Assembly: GCA_031266435.1 (NCBI GenBank)
Contig: JAISAZ010000053.1
Coordinates: forward strand, 1 to 52,327
Length of the DNA stretch: 52,327 nucleotides
Direction of reading: 5' to 3'
Source of the DNA: Accumulibacter sp.
Lineage (GTDB): Bacteria; Pseudomonadota; Gammaproteobacteria; Burkholderiales; Rhodocyclaceae
Part shown: positions 28,924 through 37,289 of the stretch, in pieces
Position numbering within the stretch: the first letter of the stretch is position 1
How the letters are laid out: each line of letters starts with the position of its first letter
Translations under genes and position numbers: made by a program
Notes under the pieces: generated by a model
Told to the model about the DNA's origin: nothing
Seen by the model: only the letters and a program-made list of their open reading frames with translations
The model's database searches: none

Positions 28924-30110
28924 TCCCTCGACTGAGAAACCGGCTCAAACAGGCGTTCAAGCTGCTTTTCTGCCTCGTTTGCGGACTCTTCGATTCCCTA
29001 GCCTTGATCGAGCGTCCCGCGCGGGGGAAGAGCGCCGTCGTCGTCCGAACCGACGCGATCGGCGATTTCATCCTCTGGCTTCCCTACGCGAAAAGGCTTT
29101 GCGCCGAATTGCGCCGCCGCCACGAAAAGCTCGTTCTCGTGTGCAACGCCGCGGTGAGCGAACTCGCGCGCAAAGAACTGCCCGTGGAAATCTTTCCGAT
29201 CGAGCGAAAACGCTTTCAGTTCGACCCGGCGTACCGTTTTCGTACGCTGCGCGCGCTGCGCCTTCTCGGCGCCGCGCTGACCTACCATCCGGTCGTCTCG
29301 CGGGATTCGATCGTCGGCGACCCAATCGTCCGCGCGTGCGGCGCGTACGCCTACGGTTTTACTGGAGGCGCCAAAAACCAGACTTTCCTCGAACGCCGCC
29401 TCGGAGATCGCTTTTACGGCGCGCTTCTTCCGGTGGGTGACGGCGCCCTCCACGAAACGGCTTGCCACGAGGCCTTTCTCGCGTGGGCATTGAAGGACGC
29501 GCGCGCGCCGACGGAAAAATTCGTTTTTCACCTTCCGAAAAAGGCGAAGGCGGCGCCTCCATACTGGGTACTCGCCCCCGGTGCGGGGAAAAATGAGCGC
29601 GTCTGGTCCGCAAACGGTTTTTCGCTCGTGATCAAAAAAATCGCGCTGGATTTCCCCGGCCTGCGCGTCAAGCTTCTCGGTTCGGCGTCGGAATGGACGC
29701 TCTGCCAGGAGATTCTCGACGCGTCGGGCGCCCTTGGAGAAAACCTCGCGGGGCAGACAGGCGTGATGCAAATGATGGAAATCGTCGGCGGCGCGTGTTT
29801 TCTCGTCGGGAACGAATCCGCGGCGATCCACGCGGCGGCGCTGCTTCGGGTTCCGTCGGTCTGCATCGCCGGCGGCGGTCATTTCGGTCGCTTCGTTCCT
29901 TACGCGCCCGAACCGAACGTGGAACGCAAGGCGCCGGAGATGGTGTTCAGGGAAATGGAATGCACCGGGTGCGGCTGGCAGTGCCGCTTCCCCCGCGACG
30001 CGTCGGGCGCGGTGCGCTGCGTCGCGCTGATCAGCGTCGAGGAAGTCTGGTCGGCCATCGCGCAGATGCTTGACGAGTTCTGGCGCAAACGGGATGCGCA
30101 CCGTGCCTAA
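28920..30110 (+). CDS. glycosyltransferase family 9 (heptosyltransferase-like)
   Basis: 396 residues. GT-B fold typical of LPS heptosyltransferases: VVVRTDAIGDFILWLPYAKR at the N-terminus, WVLAPGAGKNERVWSANGFS, LVGNESAAIHAAALLRVPS, and a C-terminal cysteine motif CTGCGWQCRFP. The start overlaps the methyltransferase stop; the longer frame upstream is out-of-phase methyltransferase. Sugar specificity unknown. Confidence 0.88.
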   Translation: MIPRLRNRLKQAFKLLFCLVCGLFDSLALIERPARGKSAVVVRTDAIGDFILWLPYAKRLCAELRRRHEKLVLVCNAAVSELARKELPVEIFPIERKRFQFDPAYRFRTLRALRLLGAALTYHPVVSRDSIVGDPIVRACGAYAYGFTGGAKNQTFLERRLGDRFYGALLPVGDGALHETACHEAFLAWALKDARAPTEKFVFHLPKKAKAAPPYWVLAPGAGKNERVWSANGFSLVIKKIALDFPGLRVKLLGSASEWTLCQEILDASGALGENLAGQTGVMQMMEIVGGACFLVGNESAAIHAAALLRVPSVCIAGGGHFGRFVPYAPEPNVERKAPEMVFREMECTGCGWQCRFPRDASGAVRCVALISVEEVWSAIAQMLDEFWRKRDAHRA

Positions 30111-30906
30111 AGCGCGTACCGACTGTCCACGGATCAGCGTCGTCACGCCGAGTTTCAATCAGGGCGCCTTCCTGGAGCGGACGATCGATTCCGTCCTCTC
30201 CCAGAATTACCCGAATCTCGAATACATCGTCATCGACGGAGGCTCGGCCGACGGCAGCGTCGAAATCCTCCGAAAGTACGCCGCGCATCTCGCGTACTGG
30301 GTCAGCGAGCCCGACCGCGGACAGGCGCACGCGATCAACAAGGGTTTACAGCGCGCGACCGGGGATTGGGTCGCGTGGCAGAACTCCGACGACGTTTTTT
30401 ACCCCGGCGCGTTCGAAAGCCTCGCGCGAGCGGCGAGGAAGCACACGGACGCCGCGCTGATCATCGGCAACATGAATCTCATCGACGCCGACGACCGCCT
30501 GATCCGTGACATGAAATACGTGACGCCGACCTGCGACGCGCTGCGCGCCGAGGGGATGGTGCTGACGAATCAAGCGGCGTTCTGGCGGCGAAGTCTCCAC
30601 GCCGAATTGGGATTTCTCGACGAAGAACTCGATTACGGCTTCGATTACGACTGGTTTCTCCGCGTGCTGAGCCAGGGGAAAGGCGCGCACGTCGACCGCA
30701 CATGGGGGGGCTTGCGACTCCACGACGCGACGAAAACGCATCGCCACCAAGCCGAATTCGACGAAGAATACCGCCGGGTGCTCGCCGGACGCGAGGTTTC
30801 CGCCGCGTGTCGGCGTTATCATCAAGCGCGCCGTCTCGTCCTGATGATTGCTCAGGGGAATATCGGCTACGTTCTGCGCGGCCTCGCGCGTCGAATGAAC
30901 TCGTAA
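30094..30906 (+). CDS. glycosyltransferase family 2
   Basis: 270 residues. GT-A signature ISVVTPSFNQGAFLERTIDS, YIVIDGGSADGSVEIL, then AINKGLQRATGDWVAWQNSD with the metal-binding NSDD. Domain end near DYGFDYDWFLRVL. The chosen ATG (MRTVPKART) overlaps the GT9 gene by 17 bp; an earlier ATG at 30070 extends the overlap. The next gene encodes a related enzyme. Confidence 0.9.
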   Translation: MRTVPKARTDCPRISVVTPSFNQGAFLERTIDSVLSQNYPNLEYIVIDGGSADGSVEILRKYAAHLAYWVSEPDRGQAHAINKGLQRATGDWVAWQNSDDVFYPGAFESLARAARKHTDAALIIGNMNLIDADDRLIRDMKYVTPTCDALRAEGMVLTNQAAFWRRSLHAELGFLDEELDYGFDYDWFLRVLSQGKGAHVDRTWGGLRLHDATKTHRHQAEFDEEYRRVLAGREVSAACRRYHQARRLVLMIAQGNIGYVLRGLARRMNS

Positions 30907-30908
30907 AC

Positions 30909-31661
30909 ATGCTGAAAATCACCGTCGTCACCGTCTCGTTCAACGCCGTTCGCACGATCGGGCGGACGCTCGACTCGGTCGCCGCGCAGGATCACCCGGC
31001 AATAGAGCATCTCGTCATCGACGGCGCTTCGAGCGACGGAACGCTCGGCGTCATCGAGAGCCGCGGAAAAAATCTCGCGCGCTTCGTGTCCGAACCCGAC
31101 AAGGGAATCTACGACGCGATGAACAAGGGCTTGGACCTGGCGACCGGAGACGTCGTCTGTTTTTTGAACGCCGACGATTTTTACGCGACGCCGCAAGTCC
31201 TCGGACGCGTCGCGGACAAGCTCGAAAGCCTCGGCGTGGACGCGCTCGTCGGCGATCTGGCTTATTTTTCTCCCGACGACCCCGATCGCGTCGTTCGCCG
31301 CTTCAATTCGGGGCGTTTCAGCCCGAAACGTCTGGCTTACGGCTGGATGCCCGCGCACGCGGCTTTTTTTATGAAACGCGAGATTTACGAGCGCGTCGGG
31401 CGCTTCAAGATCGACTATCGAATCGCGGGCGACTTCGAATTCATTGCGCGCGCGTTTTCGAAAGAAAGCATTCGCTATTGCTATTTTCCCGAAATACTCG
31501 TCAAAATGCAGTTGGGCGGAATCAGCAACGTCGGGCTTGGCGCGAGGCTTTTATCGAACCGCGAGATTCTGCGCGCGTGCCGCGAAAACGGGCTGGAAAC
31601 CGGCGTATGGAAGCTGTCCCTGCGCTATCCCCTAAAACTGCTCGAGTTGCTCAAGCGATGA
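30909..31661 (+). CDS. glycosyltransferase family 2
   Basis: 250 residues. ITVVTVSFNAVRTIGRTLDS, HLVIDGASSDGTLGVIE, then YDAMNKGLDLATGDVVCFLN followed by ADD. GWMPAHAAFFMKREIYERVG is typical of WcaA/WbbD-like members. It shares the layout of the preceding GT2 and may descend from duplication. Start 2 bp after the previous stop; ATGA overlap with the next gene. Confidence 0.9.
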   Translation: MLKITVVTVSFNAVRTIGRTLDSVAAQDHPAIEHLVIDGASSDGTLGVIESRGKNLARFVSEPDKGIYDAMNKGLDLATGDVVCFLNADDFYATPQVLGRVADKLESLGVDALVGDLAYFSPDDPDRVVRRFNSGRFSPKRLAYGWMPAHAAFFMKREIYERVGRFKIDYRIAGDFEFIARAFSKESIRYCYFPEILVKMQLGGISNVGLGARLLSNREILRACRENGLETGVWKLSLRYPLKLLELLKR

Positions 31662-32614
31662 CGACTTTGATCACAGGCTCAACCGGCTTCATCGGCCGCC
31701 GCTTGGCGCGCGCCGGCGACCGGCGTTTGGTGAGGCGCCGAGCTGGGAGTGTCGTGGATTCCGGAGAGGTCGTCGGCGACTTGCTTGACCTGGATTCGCT
31801 CGAAGCGGCGTGCGACGGCGTCGAGACGGTTTTTCACTGCGCCGCTTACGTGCACGTTCTTCTGTCCGCAGACGCCGACCTCCAGTGGAAGGTCAACTAC
31901 GAGGGGACGCGCAAGCTCGTTGACGCCGCCGGAAGGGCGGGCGTTGCGCGCTTCGTCTTTCTTTCCAGCGTCGCCGCGATGGCGCGTCCCGGGGACGCCT
32001 GCGTCGATGAGGACCACCCCGGCGAACCCGCTTCGCCCTACGGCAAAGCCAAGCGCGCGGCCGAAGACGCCGTCCTGGAGGCCGGCGCGAAATACGCGAT
32101 GCACGTCGTCAACCTGCGCCTGACCCTGGTCTACGGAAAGGGCGCGCCGGGAAACATGGCGCACATGGTACGGGGAATCCGCGCGGGATGGCTCCCACCC
32201 CTGCCCGAAACGAAGAACCGGCGTTCGCTCGTCCACGTCTCCGATGTCGTCTCGGCGATGCGCTTCGTTTCCGAAGACGCGCGCGCGAACGGCAGGACCT
32301 ATATCGTCGCGGACCCGCGACCGTATTCCGGGCGCGAAATTTACGACGCGCTGCGGAACGCACTGCGGATGCCTCCGGCGCGCTGGCGTATCCCGGCGGG
32401 ACTCTTCCGCGCGTGCGGGCGCCTCGGTGACGCGCTCGCCGCCGTATCGGGGAGAAGCTTGCCCAAGCCGTCCACACTCGTTTCGCGCTTTCTCGACTCG
32501 GCGTGCTATTCGCCCGAACGCATCAAAAGAGAACTTGGCTGGTCCGCGCAAACCACGCTTGAAGACGGCGTGCGCGAGATGCTGTCGGAGGGGGCGCGCG
32601 CTGCGCTGCGATGA
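31658..32614 (+). CDS. NAD-dependent epimerase/dehydratase, WbpV-like
   Basis: 318 residues, SDR family. Nucleotide loop ITGSTGFIGRRLAR; FHCAAYVHVLLSADADLQWK; catalytic Ser in FLSSVAAMARPG and Tyr/Lys in SPYGKAKRAAED. Next to a priming transferase and a WbpM-like dehydratase this resembles the wbpV-wbpL-wbpM trio. There WbpV reduces the 4-keto sugar made by WbpM to give UDP-N-acetylquinovosamine. Specificity here is inference from context. Confidence 0.82.
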   Translation: MTTLITGSTGFIGRRLARAGDRRLVRRRAGSVVDSGEVVGDLLDLDSLEAACDGVETVFHCAAYVHVLLSADADLQWKVNYEGTRKLVDAAGRAGVARFVFLSSVAAMARPGDACVDEDHPGEPASPYGKAKRAAEDAVLEAGAKYAMHVVNLRLTLVYGKGAPGNMAHMVRGIRAGWLPPLPETKNRRSLVHVSDVVSAMRFVSEDARANGRTYIVADPRPYSGREIYDALRNALRMPPARWRIPAGLFRACGRLGDALAAVSGRSLPKPSTLVSRFLDSACYSPERIKRELGWSAQTTLEDGVREMLSEGARAALR

Positions 32615-33171
32615 AACGAGTGTTCGACATTCTCCTCGCGTTCACGGCGAGCCTGATTCTTGCCGTTCCGCTCCTTTTCATCGCGCTTTTGATCCGCCTG
32701 ACTTCCGAAGGCCCCGTCCTTTACTGGTCCGACCGGGTCGGAAAAGACAACCGGATTTTTCGGATGCCGAAGTTCCGCAGCATGCGCGTCGGCACACCGG
32801 CCGTCGCGACGCACCTTCTGACCGACGCCGAGGCGCGCTTGACGCGCATTGGTTCTTTCCTCAGGAGGACGAGCCTCGACGAGCTTCCGCAGCTCTGGAG
32901 CATCCTGAAGGGCGACATGAGTTTCGTCGGCCCGCGTCCCGCGCTCTTCAACCAGGACGACCTCATCGCGCTTCGCACCGAGCGCGGCATCGACCGATTG
33001 CTCCCCGGCCTGACGGGGTACGCGCAGATCAACGGACGCGATGAACTGCCGATCCCGCAAAAGGTCGAACTCGACGCCGAATACACGCGCCGCCGCTCGT
33101 TCCGCTTCGATTTGCTGATCCTCTGGCTGACTTTCCTGAAAGTCCTCCGCCAGGACGACGTAAGGCATTAG
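32611..33171 (+). CDS. polyprenol-phosphate sugar-1-phosphate transferase (initiating enzyme)
   Basis: 186 residues, monotopic phosphoglycosyl transferase fold. A single N-terminal membrane helix (about 8-30) is followed by [20 protein letters not shown], then KFRSMRV. Catalytic Asp-Glu in [20 protein letters not shown], then FVGPRP, then [14 protein letters not shown]. It would load the first sugar phosphate onto undecaprenyl phosphate. Start overlaps the preceding stop (ATGA). The N-terminal part is short compared with WcaJ, like WbaP/PglC minimal cores. Confidence 0.9.
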   Translation: MKRVFDILLAFTASLILAVPLLFIALLIRLTSEGPVLYWSDRVGKDNRIFRMPKFRSMRVGTPAVATHLLTDAEARLTRIGSFLRRTSLDELPQLWSILKGDMSFVGPRPALFNQDDLIALRTERGIDRLLPGLTGYAQINGRDELPIPQKVELDAEYTRRRSFRFDLLILWLTFLKVLRQDDVRH

Positions 33172-33180
33172 CGGGCGGCC

Positions 33181-35136
33181 ATGTTCCTGAATTCTCTCAT
33201 CGACCTCGTCCTCGCGCTGCCGCGCTTCGTCAAACGCCTCGTCGTCCTCGCCGTCGATACGGGTCTGTGCGTCTTCTGCGTCTGGCTCGCGTTCTATTTG
33301 CGCGTCGGCGAGTTCGTTTTCCTCTCGGGCGGCGCGCTGCGCGCCGCGCTCGTTTCGGTCGCGTTCGCGCTCCCCGTTTTTGCCGCCTCCGGGCTCTACC
33401 GCGCGATCTTCCGTTATTCGGGCTGGCCCGCGCTGATGAGCGTGACGAAGGCGACGCTCGTGTACGGCCTCGCCTACGCTTTTGTGATGACCGTCTTCGG
33501 GATTCCCGAAGTACCGCGTACGATCGGCTTGATCCAGCCGATTCTGCTCCTCCTGTTCGTCGGCGCGTCGCGCGCGTTCGCGCGATTCTGGCTCGGAGGT
33601 TCTTATCGGAGCCGCGTCGCGGGCGCGGCCCTCCCCAAGGCGCTGATCTACGGCGCCGGCGCGGCGGGACGCCAGCTCGCGCTGGCGATGGCGAACGTCC
33701 ACGAAATGCGCGTCGTCGGCTTCCTCGACGACGACGAACGCCTCCACGCGCACACGCTGAACGGCCTGCCGATCTATGACCCGGCCAAACTCGACGCGCT
33801 GGTGTCCGCATTGCAAATCAGCGACATTCTCCTCGCGATGCCTTCGGAAAGCCGCCACCGGAGGCGCGAAATCCTTTCGAGGATACGGAACGTCAAGGTC
33901 TCGGTCCGCACGCTTCCGAGCGTGACGGAACTCGCGCAGGGAAAAATCAGCGTCTCGGACATTCGGGAACTCGATACTGACGACCTGCTCGGCCGCGAGC
34001 CGGTTACGCCGAACCAAGGGCTGCTGGAAAAAAATTCGACCGGGAAGGTCATCGTCGTCACCGGCGCGGGAGGGTCGATCGGAAGCGAATTATGCCGGCA
34101 GATCCTCGCGCTCTCGCCCGCGCGTCTGCTTCTCGTCGACCAGAGCGAATTCGCGCTCTACGAAATCCATCGGGAACTCGAAAAGAAACGCGAATCCGTA
34201 TCCGGCGGCGAGATGAAAGAGATCGTTCCGCTTCTGGCGTCGGTCGGCGACGCTACGCGCATGCGCGAAATATTTTCGACCTGGAAGCCCGACATCGTCT
34301 ACCACGCGGCCGCGTACAAACACGTCCCGCTCGTCGAACACAACCCGTCCGAAGGCATCTGGAACAACGTCTTCGGCACGCTGACCGCGGCGCGCGCCGC
34401 GTGCGAACAGAAAGTTCCCGACTTCGTGCTGATCAGCACCGACAAGGCGGTACGTCCGACCAACGTCATGGGCGCGAGCAAGCGCCTCGCCGAGATGATC
34501 CTGCAGGCGCTCGCGGCGCGGATGCCTCAAACCCGCTTGTCGATGGTGCGCTTCGGCAACGTACTCGGCTCGTCGGGTTCCGTTGTCCCGCATTTCCGCC
34601 GGCAAATCCGCGAAGGCGGGCCGATTACGCTGACGCACACGGAAATCACGCGATTTTTCATGACGATTCCCGAAGCGGCGCAGTTGGTCATTCAGGCGGG
34701 CGCGATGGCCAAAGGCGGCGATGTCTTTGTGCTCGACATGGGAAAACCCGTGAAGATCTTCGACCTCGCGCGCCATATGATCGGACTTTCGGGACTGACG
34801 GTGCGCGACGCGGACAATCCCGACGGCGACATCGCGATCGAAATCACCGGGCTTCGCCCCGGCGAAAAGCTTTACGAAGAGTTGCTGATCGGCGACAATC
34901 CCGAAGCGACGGCGCATCCGATGATCATGAAGGCGCGCGAGGAATTCCTGCCTTGGCCCGTCCTGGAGAAAAAACTCGAGATGCTCGAACGCGCCGCTGC
35001 GGCAAACGACGCAACCGCCATACGCCGTATGCTCGAAGACATCGTTTCCGGCTACGTGCCAGACGGTGCGATCGTCGATTGGGCCTTCCTGAAGAAAAAT
35101 CAGGAAACCGAAGAAACGGGGGGCGGTCGCGGCTGA
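33181..35136 (+). CDS. nucleoside-diphosphate sugar 4,6-dehydratase, WbpM/CapD-like
   Basis: 651 residues. N-terminal part has four hydrophobic helices (to about residue 125), then a CoA-binding-like Rossmann domain (LIYGAGAAGRQLALAMANVH). The C-terminal catalytic Rossmann domain has VTGAGGSIGSELCRQIL, AAAYKHVPLVEHNP, STDKAVRPTNVMGASKRLAE (Met in place of the SDR Tyr, as in WbpM), and MVRFGNVLGSSGSVVPHFRR. Converts UDP-GlcNAc to the 4-keto-6-deoxy sugar. The preceding reductase and transferase fit. Last gene of the locus. Confidence 0.93.
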   Translation: MFLNSLIDLVLALPRFVKRLVVLAVDTGLCVFCVWLAFYLRVGEFVFLSGGALRAALVSVAFALPVFAASGLYRAIFRYSGWPALMSVTKATLVYGLAYAFVMTVFGIPEVPRTIGLIQPILLLLFVGASRAFARFWLGGSYRSRVAGAALPKALIYGAGAAGRQLALAMANVHEMRVVGFLDDDERLHAHTLNGLPIYDPAKLDALVSALQISDILLAMPSESRHRRREILSRIRNVKVSVRTLPSVTELAQGKISVSDIRELDTDDLLGREPVTPNQGLLEKNSTGKVIVVTGAGGSIGSELCRQILALSPARLLLVDQSEFALYEIHRELEKKRESVSGGEMKEIVPLLASVGDATRMREIFSTWKPDIVYHAAAYKHVPLVEHNPSEGIWNNVFGTLTAARAACEQKVPDFVLISTDKAVRPTNVMGASKRLAEMILQALAARMPQTRLSMVRFGNVLGSSGSVVPHFRRQIREGGPITLTHTEITRFFMTIPEAAQLVIQAGAMAKGGDVFVLDMGKPVKIFDLARHMIGLSGLTVRDADNPDGDIAIEITGLRPGEKLYEELLIGDNPEATAHPMIMKAREEFLPWPVLEKKLEMLERAAAANDATAIRRMLEDIVSGYVPDGAIVDWAFLKKNQETEETGGGRG

Positions 35137-35154
35137 ATCTGCCGCGCGAGAACG

Positions 35155-35979
35155 ATGGCCACGTACGCGATCGGAGACATTCATGGCTGTTTCGACGCCT
35201 TCATGCGCCTACTCGAGCGCTGCGCGTTCGACCCGGCGAAGGACAGGCTCTTCTTGACGGGCGACCTCGTCAACCGGGGTCCGCGCTCGCTGGAAACCCT
35301 GCGCTTCGTCCGTTCTCTGGGCGAAGCGGCGGTCACGGTCCTCGGCAACCACGATTTTTTTCTGCTGATGGTCGCCGAGGGTTTCGGCAAACGCTCGCGC
35401 GACGACACCTTCGACGAAATACTCGTCGCTCCTGATCGCGGCGAATTGCTGACCTGGCTTCGCCATCGCCCCCTGTGCTATCTGGAAGGCGATTACTGCC
35501 TCGTCCATGCGGGGCTTCTGCCGCAATGGACGACCGCGCGCGCGCGCGAACTCGCCGCCGAGGTCGAAGCGGCGCTGACGTGCCCTCGCTGGCGCGAGTT
35601 CATGGAAGGGCACATCTGGGGCAATCTGCCCAATGTCTGGAGCGACTCGCTCGAAGGCTGGCCTCGTCTGCGCACGATCGTCAACGTCATGGCGCGCATG
35701 CGTTATTGTTCGCCCGAAGGCGTGATGGACTTCAGCGCGAAAGGCGAGCTTTCGCAGGCGCCCGAGGGATTTTTCCCGTGGTTCGAGCTACCGGGGCGGA
35801 GCGACGCCGACGCGACGCTCATCGTCGGGCATTGGTCGGCGCTCGGCCTGAAGATCACCCCGAAGCTCCTCGCGATCGATACGGGCTGCCTGTGGGGCGG
35901 CGAACTGACGGCGGTTCGCCTCGAAGACCGCGCGATATTTCAGGTCAAGGGAACCAAAGAAGAAACGCGGGCGCTTTAG
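35155..35979 (+). CDS. apaH: symmetrical bis(5'-nucleosyl)-tetraphosphatase
   Basis: Hydrolyses Ap4A to two ADP and also decaps Np4-capped RNA. 274 residues. PPP-family metallophosphatase motifs: YAIGDIHGCFDAF, FLTGDLVNRGPRSLETLRFV, VLGNHDFFLLMV, LVHAGLLPQW and VGHWSALGLK. Its TAG stop is followed at once by the GGAGACAG repeat array, which fills the gap to the convergent kinase gene. Confidence 0.96.
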   Translation: MATYAIGDIHGCFDAFMRLLERCAFDPAKDRLFLTGDLVNRGPRSLETLRFVRSLGEAAVTVLGNHDFFLLMVAEGFGKRSRDDTFDEILVAPDRGELLTWLRHRPLCYLEGDYCLVHAGLLPQWTTARARELAAEVEAALTCPRWREFMEGHIWGNLPNVWSDSLEGWPRLRTIVNVMARMRYCSPEGVMDFSAKGELSQAPEGFFPWFELPGRSDADATLIVGHWSALGLKITPKLLAIDTGCLWGGELTAVRLEDRAIFQVKGTKEETRAL

Positions 35980-35980
35980 T

Positions 35981-36246
35981 CAGGAGACAGGAGACAGGAG
36001 ACAGAGGACAGAGGACAGAAGACAGAAGACAGAAGACAGAATGGTATTCAGTAATCTGTAGTCGGTTGGAGGAAGTCCTGCGACAACAGAGGACTGACAA
36101 CTGGTCACAAAGCAAGCGCAGCTTGCGCTCAGTCTTCTGTCCTCTGTCTTCAGTCCTCTGATGCGACATCTGACGACTGAACACAGATCACGAAGCGAAC
36201 GCAGTGAGCGCTCAGTCTTCTGTCCTCTGTCTTCAGTCTTCAGTAC
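35981..36246. repeat. GGAGACAG/AGAAGACAG inverted repeat array between convergent genes
   Basis: Left part is a run of CAGGAGACAG, then CAGAGGACAG, then CAGAAGACAG units. The right part carries the reverse complement (TCTTCTGTCCTCTGTCTTCAG) twice. Between them are CACAAAGCAAGCGCAGCTTG and a diverged copy, CACGAAGCGAACGCAGTGAG, each followed by CGCTCAGTCTTCTG. The same modules occur beyond pssA. The array fills the whole space from the apaH stop to the kinase stop, and the kinase stop codon lies within a repeat unit. Not a CRISPR: no unique spacers. Confidence 0.8.
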
Positions 36247-37180
36247 CCCACGGCGCTTCGCCGAAGGTCGCGGCGTAGCGCCGCGCGATTTCGTCACGGC
36301 TCACGCGATGGCTCTGCCCGCCGCGATGCGCGATCTTGATCGCGCCCATGACCGACGCGAGCCTTGCGCTTTTCTCGGCGTCCCAGCCGCTGGAGATTCC
36401 GTAAAGGAGACCGGCGCGGTAGGCGTCGCCGCAGCCGGTCGGGTCGACGACGGCGTCGGGCGTCGCGCAGGGAATATCACAGATGACACCGCTGGAATAA
36501 ACGACCGATCCCTCGCCGCCGAGCGTGATGAACAGGGCTTCGAGCCGGTCGCTCAAAGCTTCGGTCGTCATCCCCGTCCGGTCGCAAGCGAGCCTGAGCT
36601 CGTAATCGTTGAAGCACGCGTAGTCGGCGAGGTCCAGAAAGTTCAGGATGTCGTCGCCGGAAAACATCGGGAGTCCCTGCCCCGGGTCGAAGATGAACGG
36701 AATTCCGAGCGAATTCATTTCGCGCGCGTGTTCGATCATTCCGTCGCGCCCGTCGGGAGCGACGATGCCGAGCGTAACGCCTTGGGCGTCGGAGACGCGG
36801 TTGAGGTGCGAAAAGTTCATCGCGCCGGGATGGAAGGCCGTGATCTGATTGTCGTCCATATCAGTCGTGATGAAGGCTTGCGCGGTCAGTTGGTCGTCGA
36901 GCGTGAGGACGTGCGTCCGATCGAGACCCGTCGCGTCGAGGTAGCGCAGGTAATCGCCGCCGTCGCTGCCGACCGTGGCCATGATCGTCGCCTCGCCGCC
37001 GATGAGATTCAGGTTGTACGCGATGTTGCCGGCGCAGCCGCCGTATCCGCGCCGCATTTCGGGAACCAGAAAACACACGTTCAGAATGTGAATCTGCTCC
37101 GGCAGAATGTGATTCCGGAAGCGATCCTGAAAGATCATGATGTTATCGTAAGCGAGCGAACCGCAGATCAGCGTGGTCAT
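36233..37180 (-). CDS. PfkB-family carbohydrate/nucleoside kinase
   Basis: 315 residues. N-terminal TLICGSLAYDNIMIFQDRF, then GYGGCAGNIAYNLNLIGGEA and TVGSDGGDYLRYLDATGLD. The C-terminal catalytic segment DPTGCGDAYRAGLLYG carries the anion hole and catalytic Asp, with Cys and Tyr varying the usual GAGDAF. Such proteins are often called adenosine kinase. Substrate not decided by sequence. The start ATG gives a normal N-terminus; the upstream frame is not supported. The last codons lie in the repeat array. Confidence 0.9.
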   Translation of the reverse strand: MTTLICGSLAYDNIMIFQDRFRNHILPEQIHILNVCFLVPEMRRGYGGCAGNIAYNLNLIGGEATIMATVGSDGGDYLRYLDATGLDRTHVLTLDDQLTAQAFITTDMDDNQITAFHPGAMNFSHLNRVSDAQGVTLGIVAPDGRDGMIEHAREMNSLGIPFIFDPGQGLPMFSGDDILNFLDLADYACFNDYELRLACDRTGMTTEALSDRLEALFITLGGEGSVVYSSGVICDIPCATPDAVVDPTGCGDAYRAGLLYGISSGWDAEKSARLASVMGAIKIAHRGGQSHRVSRDEIARRYAATFGEAPWGTED

Positions 37181-37270
37181 TTTCCGGTGTCCGGGGAAGA
37201 GTCTGGCGGCATTATAGTGCAGACACGTCCGGCGGGAGCAGCTTTTACCGCGCCGCGCAAGCACCACGCG

Positions 37271-37289
37271 TGAACCGGAAAAGGAATCA
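37271..37289. repeat. half copy of the ~100-bp element (one end only)
   Basis: TGAACCGGAAAAGGAATCA matches the right end seen near 9105-9124. No left end or core is present. The TCA is the stop codon (TGA on the minus strand) of the zinc-ribbon gene. Confidence 0.65.

Noticed and set aside
35981-36246. CRISPR-like array of short repeats
   Set aside because: Units are tandem, degenerate and inverted, with no unique spacers and no cas genes.
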